From assembly GCA_023333565.1 (NCBI GenBank), contig JAJKFH010001538.1:919001-983000 (forward strand): a stretch of DNA of 64,000 nucleotides, written 5' to 3'. The translations under genes and the position numbers were made by a program. This document shows, piece after piece, positions 39,160-49,600 of this stretch. The stretch comes from Puffinus mauretanicus (taxonomy: Eukaryota > Chordata > Aves > Procellariiformes > Procellariidae). Position 1 is the stretch's first letter. Every line of letters begins with the position of its first letter. The notes beneath the pieces were generated by a model. It was given only the letters and a program-made list of their open reading frames with translations, searched no databases and was not told the origin of the DNA.

Positions 39160-40645
39160 TGTGGTACAGTCTAGAACTGTTGTTTAGTGAATGATAACGC
39201 TCTTCAAAGGTGTTTTGAGCACATGGTTGCCAAACAGTTTAACTGGTTGACATTTCTACTGCTAAAACTTTCTAAATGTTTTGCATAGTTGTTCATAGGA
39301 CATGAAAGGTATTAAATGGCATGTGAGACTTGCTGAAAGAGTATTTTTGTGGTTTATCCTTTTATGGAGAATTTTACTTTTTTAGTTCAAAAATCTATCA
39401 TCAGATTTGTTTATATGAGCTAAGGTCCAGTAACCTGGATGTTTACATGCTGGAAAGCAAAAGCTTTTTATTGCAGATCATGCTGTGCATCATATGCTAC
39501 TACTCTGTTTATGACAGCTTCACTTACATTTAGAAAATCCTCTAAACTATTAGAAGCAAAAGTTTTACACTGCTGGCTGTAGAGCACTGTCATTGTTGAA
39601 ATTGAATGCACAATGTTGCACACAAAGGGCCTTCCATCTCACTGTTAACAAATGTATTATATGCTGCTGAGCTTTTTTTCTGACGGCTTTTCCTGATGCT
39701 TCCAGGTTGAGTCTTAACTGCAACATAAAACTTTAAATAGTGTTCATTTGTTAATGATCAATATACTACTTGTACTGTACAGAGGCTTTAGTCTTTTCAA
39801 CTCGCCTGTTTCCTTAGCTCATGTATTTGTAGTATTTTCTGAGACAGAGTCTCTCTTGCAGCAGTGTCTGTGTAAGAAAGAGGAGCAGTGCACAGTGGAA
39901 GAATTGTGACTGATGCTGCTTAGGGGTTTCATCTTTGTGCCTTTTTTTTGTAAATTAAATGTATCCTCGTGAGAGAAGGGCTTGAGTGGGTGTTTTCGGA
40001 ACTCCATTAGCTTTCCATACAGAATATGGTCAGTAAAACCAGAGAAATAGTAGTAACAAACAAAAATGGGCACTATTTTCAAGGAGATAGGAAAAAGGCT
40101 ATTTTCACTGGATGCTCGGTAAGAAAAGGAGTCGCCTTTAAATAGAGGTCCCAAAGGAAAGTGTTTCCCTTTTGATATTTTTGCAAAAAATTGTTGTGTA
40201 ATGCAAGATTACCAATCCGTGTTGTTGGGCACATGGTGACTGGCATTATAGTCTGCAGTACAATCAGTCCATTATCTTTATGTAATAGTGTGTACGTGTC
40301 TGTGAAAATCTGGCATGGGAGAAGCAAGTTAGTGCAAAAAAAACCCCAACAAAAACAAAATCCAGACATACTGCAGAACAAGTATTGCTGGTTGCAGATT
40401 GAAAGTTATTTGTTGTTTTTTTTGGTGGATTGAAGCAGTTGGCATTAGTATTTTAATTTGTGATGCAGTCTCCTAAATTTCTAATCATTGGAGTGCCCTT
40501 TTTTGGGGAGCGGGCATCACATGTGGAAGAATTCTTAAATATCTTGGTTTAGGTAAAATATAGTAACTAAACTATTTTTTATATTTTTATGGAAAAAGTA
40601 GTGTGTAGAATTACTTTTGAATAAACTGTGCTTATTTAAATGTTT
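39160..40645 (+). other. ZCCHC10: ZCCHC10 3' untranslated region
   Basis: AT-rich sequence from the stop codon to the first strong poly(A) signal, about 1.5 kb. The exact end is inferred. Open frames on both strands here are short and look like chance. Confidence 0.7.
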
Positions 40646-40719
40646 GAAAATATGTATGTTGTGTGTTTTAGTCTGTAATCATTACTGTGTTTTACAGAAC
40701 ACTGCAGACTGTAAATAAA
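40620..40719 (+). terminator. ZCCHC10: ZCCHC10 polyadenylation signals
   Basis: AATAAA occurs at 40620-40625, followed 28-50 bases later by a GT-rich element (TATGTTGTGTGTTTTAGTCTG), the usual layout of a cleavage site. A second AATAAA at 40714-40719 and a third at 40778-40783 are alternatives. Confidence 0.7.
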
Positions 40720-40789
40720 ATTACCAGAAAATTGTTTAAGTCTTCTTGAGTGAATGTACCATTTAATGGGAAAACTTAATAAATTATTA

Positions 40790-43690
40790 AACAGTAGTTG
40801 CTAAGTTCATGCTTACTGCAAATCCAAATGTAAGTGATATAGTAATAGTTAAGCGTGTGTGAGCAAGCCCTTTGAAATATACGACTTCTTATAGTGCAGG
40901 GTCTGGGCCATCCCAACAGTTCCAGCAAGCCATGCGTGGTGACTGAAGCATGGTGGTAAGCTTGCTGTCAGTGACCTCTTCGCTGTATGGGGACTGTTGC
41001 AAGGGCGGCGTGGAGCCCATCTGGGTGCAGGTCCCCTCTTACGAAGAATATAGGCTTTAGTTCGGTTGGCACTGAGCTGGGCGGCGGCAGCAGTGTGGAT
41101 ATGAAGGAGGAGTGTGACGAGGACAAGCAGTTGTTTGGAAGGGAGAGGATGAGGATCAAGGCTCAACTACCTTCGCCATCCTGTTAAGACCATGTTGTAC
41201 GTTTGTTTCTTTAATGCTGCTGGCGTTCGTGTGTAGATGGTTTCGTCAGAAGTGCATTGCTTCACACAAGTATATTACTTCTCCCCATCAAGTTGTCTCT
41301 GCCAAGAAAAGAGAAGTTTCAGATTGTTAGATGATTGCCAAGTACTAAAGCTAGTCATTAAATTCAGAGGGCTGGTCTCTTCATACATCTGTTTACATTT
41401 GGTGTCTACAGTCGTACAAATTGGGTCCATTCACAAAGACAAAAGGAAACGTCTTGCGTGTGTTAGGTTCTGTCAGCAGGAGCTAGGATGAGGTAACATA
41501 ATTACCGATGATACTAAGGAGTCCTTAATTTAACTTCTGGTCTGCTGTTGGCTTATGAGTGGAGATTCAAAGAGATGGCTTATTGCTTTTACTGGCTATC
41601 TGATACAGCCAACTGCTGATTAAGTCTGAGACCAACCATAAGTCCCTCTGTACTCAGTGGGTTTTTTTTAAATGTTTAATTTCAAAGACAATATTTTTGT
41701 TGTTTTTTTTTAATTGCCCTTTCTGTTTAATTTTTCTCTACATATTCTTATTTTACAGAGTAAAACCTACCAGCCTGTCAAGAGCCTTGCCAGTTCATCT
41801 TTCACTAGATTACACCCTGATTTCTTACTGGATGCTTTGATTCAAACTTTTTTCAACGGGAAAGGTATTTCTTTAATTAATGTCTTCCAAAGCTCTAGTT
41901 AAGTACAAAAGATCATTAATTTTTTTAAAAAAACCCACTAACTAGAAATTATTATATTTACTAAGCAGTTACATGAGACCTGCGTAGCTCTCAGCAGCCT
42001 CAATTTTAATCCTTCCAATTACAAGTAAAGCTGCCATTGCTAATTGAAGGGAAGCAATTGATGCAGTCTAGTAGAAAAACAGCCTCAGGAAAAGGCATCA
42101 CATTTCAAGGAGAAACACTGCGAACTGATGGGAGAGCAGAAGAAGGGAGAGACAACCTGATCTTCTAGTCCAGGCCTTTATTAAATTGAACATCTGTCAG
42201 TCAGAAACAGGTTTTTGGGTGCCCTCAATGAAATTGCATTATACAGTCTCTTGTGTGATTGATGGATTTATTTACTTTTTTTAGGGAGGAGTCCTTAATA
42301 AATAGGACTTTTGCTATCAAATGGATTTGCTTCATAAAGAAACAATTCAACATACCTTAACCCCAGGGGTTTAATTTGCTTTATGAAATTATATTTATCC
42401 AAGCTCTGCCTTTATCCAGACACTGAGACATCAATTGTGTCCGAGGCAGATCTTCACAGCCTAATTTTGTTAATCAAGATGTGTAAGTGTGTGGGGAGGA
42501 ATAATACAAAACATAATACCAGAATATGTTTGACTTTTGACACAGAGTATTTTTACTATTTTCTTTTCTTCTGCTATTTACAGTACAGTGTTACTTTCTC
42601 AAAGAAGCTGCCTGTGCCTTCCTTGCCCATATAGAGTAGAGAAGTTATACGTGCATTTAATTTTCAGGTGGGTTGAGGTTCCACCCCAATTTGATCATGT
42701 TTTGTTGTAGTGTTGGTGATATTTCAGTGTCATAACAAACTTCAGATTTCACTGCCAGTTAAAGTAATTACAAACTGTTTGAGATTGGCTCTAGACATAA
42801 AAATATTATTGTGGGTTTTTTACAGCATTTTTATATGAAGAGTCTCTGCAATCGTAGTATCAGACACTATTATTTTTAAAAGATTTAGATTCTGGAGTTT
42901 GCTACACTTATGCAAAAAAAAAAAAGGGTGGGTGGTTTTTTTTTCTTTTTGCACCATTCTGTTGCACTTTACTCACCTATTTCAGACAAATTAATAAAGT
43001 ATTACTTTTAAAAATACGAACCCAAAGTAGAACTATGTTCTGGTACACTTCAAAATCAGTTTATGTGGAAATAGTAGGTTTTGTTTAAATTAAAAATGTT
43101 TATATAGTATAGTTGTAAGTTTTTCAAAAATAGTCTCTTTTGAAGATTATTTTTAAAGCCCATTTTGGCAGTTTTGTGACATTGCCAGCATAATAGGGTT
43201 GTCGGTGTGGAATCTCCTGTGAAGCGCGTTGCGTTTCCAGGGGGCAATCCCAGTTCTGAATGCTCTGATCTGCTGGTTTTGGTCAAAAACCGGCAACACG
43301 ATGCTCTGCTGTGATGAAAAACTGAATTACAAACCGAAGCAGTAAGTTGCACAAAAGAGAGCGGTTCGAGCGCAACCCTGCCACCCGCGCCTGCTGCGCA
43401 AGGCGAGGGCTGCCGGTGGGGGCGGCTGGGCGCTTTTAGGAACGGGGAAAGACTCCGAAATAATTATTCGGAAAAATGGAATTCTGCTTCCGCGTGTCTG
43501 AGCGTGCTGTGAACGGGCTTGAGACTGCCTGGGCTTGGGATTATCTGTAGATAATTATTGATGATTACTTTATGTCCTGTCTCACATGAATTCATTTTCA
43601 AGTTACCGAATAATGCCTTAAAATGTGGTAGGAATGTCGAGTAACAAGAAAAGGGAGGTGGGTTTTTCTGGAGTGCAATATTTAAGTTCA
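40790..43690. other. Intergenic region between ZCCHC10 and AFF4
   Basis: About 2.9 kb, AT-rich, with no recognised gene. CpG content rises after about 43340 towards the AFF4 island. A GC-richer stretch at 40940-41170 has open frames on both strands without family resemblance. Confidence 0.75.
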
Positions 43691-43775
43691 AACACTTAAT
43701 GCGCTTTAACCGGCTCCGAGCGGGGGGGGTCGGAGGGGCCGCGGCGCCGCGCGCCCAGCGTGACCCCGCCCGCCA

Positions 43776-43789
43776 CCGCCAGGGGGCGG
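43776..43789 (+). promoter_or_regulatory. CTCF-like motif
   Basis: CCGCCAGGGGGCGG fits the CTCF core CCASYAGRKGGCRS at 13 of 14 positions. It lies at the upstream edge of the AFF4 promoter, between the ZCCHC10 end and AFF4. Confidence 0.5.
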
Positions 43790-43818
43790 AGCGAGCGGCA
43801 GCCGTCCCCGCGCGCTGC

Positions 43819-43924
43819 CACGTGACGCCCGCCGCGGGGGGCGGGACCGCGGCGCGCCCCTCTCCCCCCCCCCCCCGCTCCGCGGAGTCACGTGCTCGCG
43901 GAGTCCCCGTCGGCGGGTCACGTG
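43819..43924 (+). promoter_or_regulatory. Cluster of three CACGTG E-boxes
   Basis: CACGTG at 43819-43824, 43889-43894 and 43919-43924, with flanks CACGTGAC, GTCACGTGCT and GTCACGTGAG. These are of the USF/TFE3/TFEB/MYC type. Spacings are 70 and 30 bases. Confidence 0.7.
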
Positions 43925-44007
43925 AGCGGCGGCGGGGCTGCGGCGGCGCGGGGGCTGCCGGGTAGCGCGAGTGCCCGGCTGCGGGAGGAGCCGCGGCCCG
44001 GCAGGAC

Positions 44008-44025
44008 GGGCGGAGGGAGGGAGGG
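44008..44025 (+). other. G-quadruplex motif
   Basis: Four GGG tracts at 44008-44010, 44015-44017, 44019-44021 and 44023-44025, with loops of 4, 1 and 1 bases, on the AFF4 sense strand. They could form in DNA or in the leader RNA. Confidence 0.6.
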
Positions 44026-44119
44026 AGGCCGGAGCCGGGCGAGGGGCCGAGGGCTGCCCAGGCCGACGTCGCCGGCCCTCCCCGACCTCGCCTCGCCGCC
44101 AGCCCGGCCCCGTCCCGCG

Positions 44120-44167
44120 ATGGAGCGGCGGGACCCCTGGGGAGCCGCCGTCGCCTCCCGCCTGTGA
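44120..44167 (+). CDS. Upstream ORF in the AFF4 5'UTR (15 codons)
   Basis: ATG at 44120 in the context CCGCGATGG (purine at -3 absent, G at +4), reading MERRDPWGAAVASRL then TGA. It would lie in the AFF4 leader if transcription starts upstream of 44120. A second tiny ORF, MVRA, is at 44324-44338 with A at -3 and G at +4. Possible translational control; inference only. Confidence 0.4.
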   Translation: MERRDPWGAAVASRL

Positions 44168-46610
44168 GCCGCTCCCCCTCCCCCGGGCCTCGTCCCTCGC
44201 CGGGGGTCGGGCCTGCCCCTACGCTCCCCGGGCGGTCGGTGACTCGGCGGCGGCGCCCCCGCTCCCTCGGGCCTCTTCGTCCCCCCTCTCCCCGCCCGGC
44301 GGGCCGGTGGCGGCAGCCAGGAAATGGTCCGGGCCTAGCGGAGCGGCGAACGGAGGTGAGACGCGGCCGGGGGTGGGGACGCGCCGGGGCCGGCCGCGGG
44401 GCAGGGGGAGGCCGCCGCGGGGGCAGGCCCTCCCGCCGAGACCGGCACCCCCGCTGCGGTCCCCGCCGGTGGGCGGTAAGGGCGGGATCCCGGTAGCGGC
44501 CGCCGTCGGATCCCGCTCTGCTCCCCCCGTTCCCCCGGCTCACTTCTCGGGGAGCTTTCCCCGCCCGCCCCCCCGCGCCCGGAGCCATCCCTTCCCCGGC
44601 CGCGGCCTGGCTTTCCGTGCCAGCGTTACCTGCGCGGGCACCGTCCTCCCCCGCCCCGGCGGGCTGCGGTTCCGGGCGGTTGAGATCGCCTGCTTCATGG
44701 CGCATCTCTCCCGCTTCAAAACGCGGGACCGCGGTGTTTCCCCGCACACGTACATGGCGAGTGACACGCCAGGAGGAGTTACACTCCCGGCGGGAACGGG
44801 GGTGGGTGTCTGTGCCCGGTACCGCTCCCCCACCGGCCTGTCCCGGCGTGTCCCCCTCACTAGAGAGCAAAACCTGGGTGGCCCCGGTTAAAATAGACAT
44901 TTAGGATGTTTCTTGGTCCTAATGGGGCCAAGGCATTCCCCTCTCTGAGCTGCTGGGTTTAATCCTTTTCCAGTATTTGACGTCAGGGCTTTGTTCCTTC
45001 CCCTTTGCTCTCTGCGTTTTAGGCCCCGAGCCGCTCTGGGGATGGAGCGGGCAGGGCTGGGTGCTGCTGGGTGCTGCGGTGGTCATGGGAAATGGCTTCG
45101 TGTGGGTGCTGCCAAAGGTCAGGAGAAGGGAGACACTCGGGGTTATTGACACACAGTCGCATCCTCCTTGTGGGTGACTAGGTAGTTGTTGTAGAGCATC
45201 ATCCCTGATGAGGATTGTGTTATACTTTGTAATCAAAAGACCAATCACTTAACATTTCTGGAACCTGGGTTGACAAGTGCTTTTTTTTTTCTTTCTTTTT
45301 GTCTTTTTTTTCCAGTGAACAAAACAAAGCAGGAAAGTGTTGAGATGTGTAATACAGATATTAGTGCTTTCAGTTGCTGTGTCTTTCATTCACTTCTTGA
45401 AACCAGAAAGTGGTTAACTTCATTTTGGGGGAAAACTGAGAGTGCTTATACCCGTATCTCAAATACAGCCTGAAAAGATAATGTTCTAATGAAGAGAGAC
45501 CTCTGCTTAGCAGGTGTGGGCCCCTCTATTTCACAAGCCCGTTTCCTCGGCTTATTACGGTCTTGTTTGATCATTTACTTATGAAGACTGTGACGGTTTT
45601 ATATGTTCACATTTCCACTGATGTCAGTCAGACCTCCCACTTGCCTCTGCCTGAGCTGAACAGGCACTTACTCAGCACCGGTAGTCTTTGAAATTAACTT
45701 GTTCTACTCAAATCTGTGCTTTTATTTGTCACCTTATTGCCGGCTCCCTTATAACTACTGAACTTCTCCTCATGGGTATATTTCTAGTTCCTTACATGTC
45801 TTTAAAACTTCTGAATACTTCTGTTAAGTCACTGGAACACAGTGCTTTGCAGCCCGGGGGCGTTATTACGAAATAGGGTCTAGTCAGGTGCTTTGGAGGA
45901 GTGGTTGTAGACTTGATTTGTCATTTCGTTATCTCCTCTAATGAGAGAAACATTATTAAACTCACAGCGCTACTGTTGTGTCGTCTGCCTCATCAAGGTG
46001 TGATATATACAGTCTTAGTCATGTAGGTACTGTATATGGGTATTAGGCTGGAGTTGTACAATGGCTCGTAATGGTAATCATGCAGGTCTTGTTGGGTAGT
46101 AATAAGAAAGAAAATGTTACCCTTTGGCATTATTAATATCTTGGCTTTATTAATGTATCAATATTAATTTTTATGATTTCCTCACTGCTATACAGTGTAT
46201 TTGCAGCTTTGTGCAAGGGCAAGCTCTCCGCTGTTGAACAGTTTTAACAATCACAGAAGAAAACAGTAAATTTCAACTCTGGTCTCAAAAACGGTTTCAG
46301 GTCTCCTTTAAACATCTCTGTGGTTCTCGTTTTATGACTTTTCTCCTATGTCTCAAACATTGAGAGAGCGAGACTGAGCCCCTGGGATGGGTTTTTGTGC
46401 AAGAAGGCACGCAGCAACAAAAAAAAAAGGTAGTTTGTATTGGTGTGTTTTGCATTCTTCCCAGTTACAATGATCTGAACTTGATAAAGCGTGACAAAAC
46501 TTCAGTGAAATATTACTTGGATTTCTAGATTGTCTTTTTAGTAAGCTAAAATGTACAAATGCTTTTGCATGGTTATGACCCAACTATTTTATGAGAAGAT
46601 GCCACATATT

Positions 46611-46653
46611 TTTATCTGCAAACGCCATATGCTTTGCGTTGTTTGTAGATAAA
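46611..46653. repeat. Hairpin in AFF4 intron 1
   Basis: TTTATCTGCAAAC (46611-46623) and GTTTGTAGATAAA (46641-46653) pair over 13 positions with a single G-U wobble on the plus-strand RNA, around a 17-base loop. Confidence 0.85.
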
Positions 46654-49600
46654 TAGTTGCAGCAGAAATCTGTCCTGACATTACAGCTGGTAGATAATAA
46701 GTTGGCACGTACGCAGTAGTTCCTTCTTCCTTTCCTAGCTCACAGCTGCTGGCAAGGATGTTCTGCCGCACCGTGGTTGTTTTCCACTGTGGTTGCTCCT
46801 GGATGTCGGATGTGACTAAAGACATATATGATTTGTGTGTTACTGGCTGAAAGAACAGTTCACAGCATCTTTTGAAGCAGACAGGACTCTGTGACCAAGT
46901 GATGGTGAAACTGCTGTCCCTTCCACCCGTATTTTCGGTGGTTATGAGAGTTGCCATAACTGCACATACCTGCTTCTGATGCCTTCCTTCCTTTCTTTCC
47001 TGCTCATCCTCTTGTTTTGTGAGTTTTTGAATCATTACTACTCTTACTCTTTGCTCCAGATCAACAGAAATCTAGTGTTGAGGGTAGAAATATTAACCAG
47101 TGATACTCGTGTCTGAGGCTGAATCTTGAGAGTTGAGACATGAAATCAGCACCTGTCTTATAGGCAGATATTGCCCTTGTTGGGCGTATGGAAAGAGTAT
47201 GAGCATCTTTCGAGAGGCTGCCTCTACCAGCAGCAATGTGTATGTAGAGCTGGGGGAAAGTTAGTTGCACAGTGTCATATTTGGGGTCTACCTGTCTGAG
47301 GATGTAAGAATAGTCTTGAGATTTTAGTGAGTTTGAGGTTTCTTTGCTGCTGCAGTAATTGTTCTCAGCCACATAATTTCAGATTGTTACTCACATGTGG
47401 TTTGTTCTACAGGCATGTTTCCTTTCTCTCGTGTTACTATACTCTCACAGTTACCTTCAACAGAGGCTAACAAATAGCTAAACTTGAGTCCACCTGTCGT
47501 CTTTGTCATTCGATTTTAATGTCTGTCTTGGAGTTTGTATCAAGAAAGAAGCAATGTTGATGTCATCTTTGCTAAGCAGTGAGAAAAGAATGCCCCAAAT
47601 TGTGGGGAGGTGAAGAGGCCGTAGGATGAAGAGGTACTGTCTGGAAATGAGTCAGGAAACTTTAACAGATTACATTTAGATAGAGGAGGGTTAGATGTAT
47701 GTAAAATATATTGCTAACTGTGTTAAAATAAGAAAATAAGAAATCAGGTTCTTAGAATTGCAAAACTAAAGATGAAAGAACTTATCTGGCAATTATTCTT
47801 CTCTTGCAGGATTGTTCCTTCTCTGCAGTTACCAATGTGTAACAAGATGCTCTCCAGCTTGTGAAATGATAGGGGTTCTGTCACTGCTTAGGAAATATAA
47901 CTGCACAGGCTCATGTTCCTTCCTGTCATAAAGCTTTTCTCGTAAGTTTAGTCAGCCTGAATTTTTAAAGTAGTACTGTTCTCTTACTGTATATTTTTCT
48001 CTTACAGGAATCCAGATTTATTCTTTTTAGAGACTTGAACTAGATGTACATATTCCTGTTGATTTAAGGTTTCCCATTTCGAATAATTGTATTGGTGCTC
48101 TCTGAAATGAAAATCTAGAGGTGCCTAGCACAGCACATAGCTGCAGCGTAGCATGGCTTGCTTCCTTTTCTGGTTCCGTGCCAGCTTCGTACGTGCCATC
48201 CAAAATTCTGTTTTCCCCGTAGCTGTGATATTGTTTGCCTCATGCACTCACGTCTAATTTGGTGTCTGCCATCTCCCCAGGCTCTCAAATTCTTACTACT
48301 TTCCAAGCTTCTTTTTCCAACTTTGTATTTCAGACCTCTTTTTTCCCTGATGTAGTGAACTATATTTTCTCCCCAAGTGCATTAGCTTGTAGTTCTTCAA
48401 GTTGTCATGTCTCTTGTTCTTACTTGATTCATTAATTCTTGCTGATGAATGTAAAACCTGGTTTATTACCTGGCAGTAGCGCCAGGTGCCAACAGGAAAA
48501 AAAGAAAAAAAAAATCTCCTTGTGCTCCGTACTGTACAAACATTGAATAAGAGAAGTTCTTGCCCTGAAGTCTTGAACTAATTTTCTTCTGTTAACAGCT
48601 CATTAAGAAAAGTTTTCCTGCACTTCTTTCTATTGAGCTATGGTACCCAGTCCCAACAGTACCTCACTAGAGGGCTCATAGCCCCCTTTTATTGACCTCT
48701 CTTTATTATAGTTCATCTCAGTTTTTATTCATGTCATAACATTTATTGATAATTTACTTGAACGTGTTGCTTTCCATGTTTTACAATTAAGCAAATACAG
48801 AGTGTACTTTTACTAATATTGTAATCCTGTAATGATCATGTTTTTCAGGACAGACTGTTTTATCATTCCAAATCTCTCCCTGTGGATAGATGTACTCCTG
48901 CGTCTCTTGCTATTTATTCCCAGAACTACATTGGGAGCATAAAGACTAGACGTAGTAGACAACAGGCCAGAATAATGGTGCGGTTCTCTTCAGTGTTAGC
49001 ACTGTGTTTATTTTCCTGCAAAGGATTGATGTTTCCCCCATTATCTGCAGTTTCCAAGAGTAGCTTTAAGATGCGTGTCTTTTGGACTGCACTCACCTCC
49101 TCAGCTTTGAAGTTTAGTGGCTTATTCATGGAGGGGCAGAAGGGAGCCCTGAAAATGCGTGTGCCCCTCCTGAAGCTCCTGGGAGTAGCTCTCCTGGGAG
49201 TGGGAACAGTGTCGGAGAATGTGTCAAACCAAAGGGGATCCCTAAACTTAGTGCTTTTAAAACTCTCTTACTGTCTGTGGTGTTAAAATGAGAAGGCACC
49301 AGGTTTTGGTATGCTGTAACTTTGTAGTCTCTGGGAAACGGAGCTGAGTACTTGGTGTCTCACTGTAGTTGGATCATGGATCATTTTATTTACATACATT
49401 TTCCACCTTTAAGGAAAAAATAATAGTATGCTTAATTTTTAGAATGAGACATTGGGAAAATAGTGTTTCTAACCAGTGACCAGTTAAAAAATACTCTTCA
49501 GACAGGAAGAATTGTTTAAACTTGTCCTTAGCTCAGATTCTAAGATTTCACCAAGGTAAATCACTCCCTATTAGATGCTGTCCTCAACAGTTTTGGTTCC

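Larger units (their letters stand above)
43930..44355 (+). other. AFF4: AFF4 non-coding exon 1 (approximate 5' end)
   Basis: The proposed first exon ends at 44355 with the donor GTGAGA (CGGAG before it). AFF4 starts translation in its second exon, so this exon is 5'UTR. The 5' end is a guess from promoter motifs. It contains two short upstream ORFs (44120-44167 and 44324-44338). Confidence 0.55.
43690..44870 (+). promoter_or_regulatory. AFF4: CpG island and promoter of AFF4
   Basis: The strongest CpG island of the window. It contains a CTCF-like motif (43776-43789), three CACGTG boxes (43819, 43889, 43919), a run of 13 C (43864-43876), a G-quadruplex motif (44008-44025) and a non-coding first exon ending near 44355. 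Transcription probably starts between about 43930 and 44100. Open frames up to 478 codons on the minus strand are a composition effect. Confidence 0.85.

Noticed and set aside
43971..44891. 306-codon plus-strand frame in the AFF4 CpG island
   Set aside because: Same composition effect; it crosses the proposed exon 1 donor and has no family resemblance.
43464..44900. 478-codon open frame on the minus strand across the AFF4 CpG island
   Set aside because: GC-rich DNA lacks stop codons; the translation is Arg/Gly/Pro/Ala-rich low complexity, long frames exist on both strands at once, and it runs antisense through the AFF4 promoter.
48882..49286. 134-codon plus-strand frame in AFF4 intron 1, with a 67-codon frame antisense to it
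   Set aside because: No recognised domain on either strand, no convincing exon borders, and its length is within chance for one long intron.
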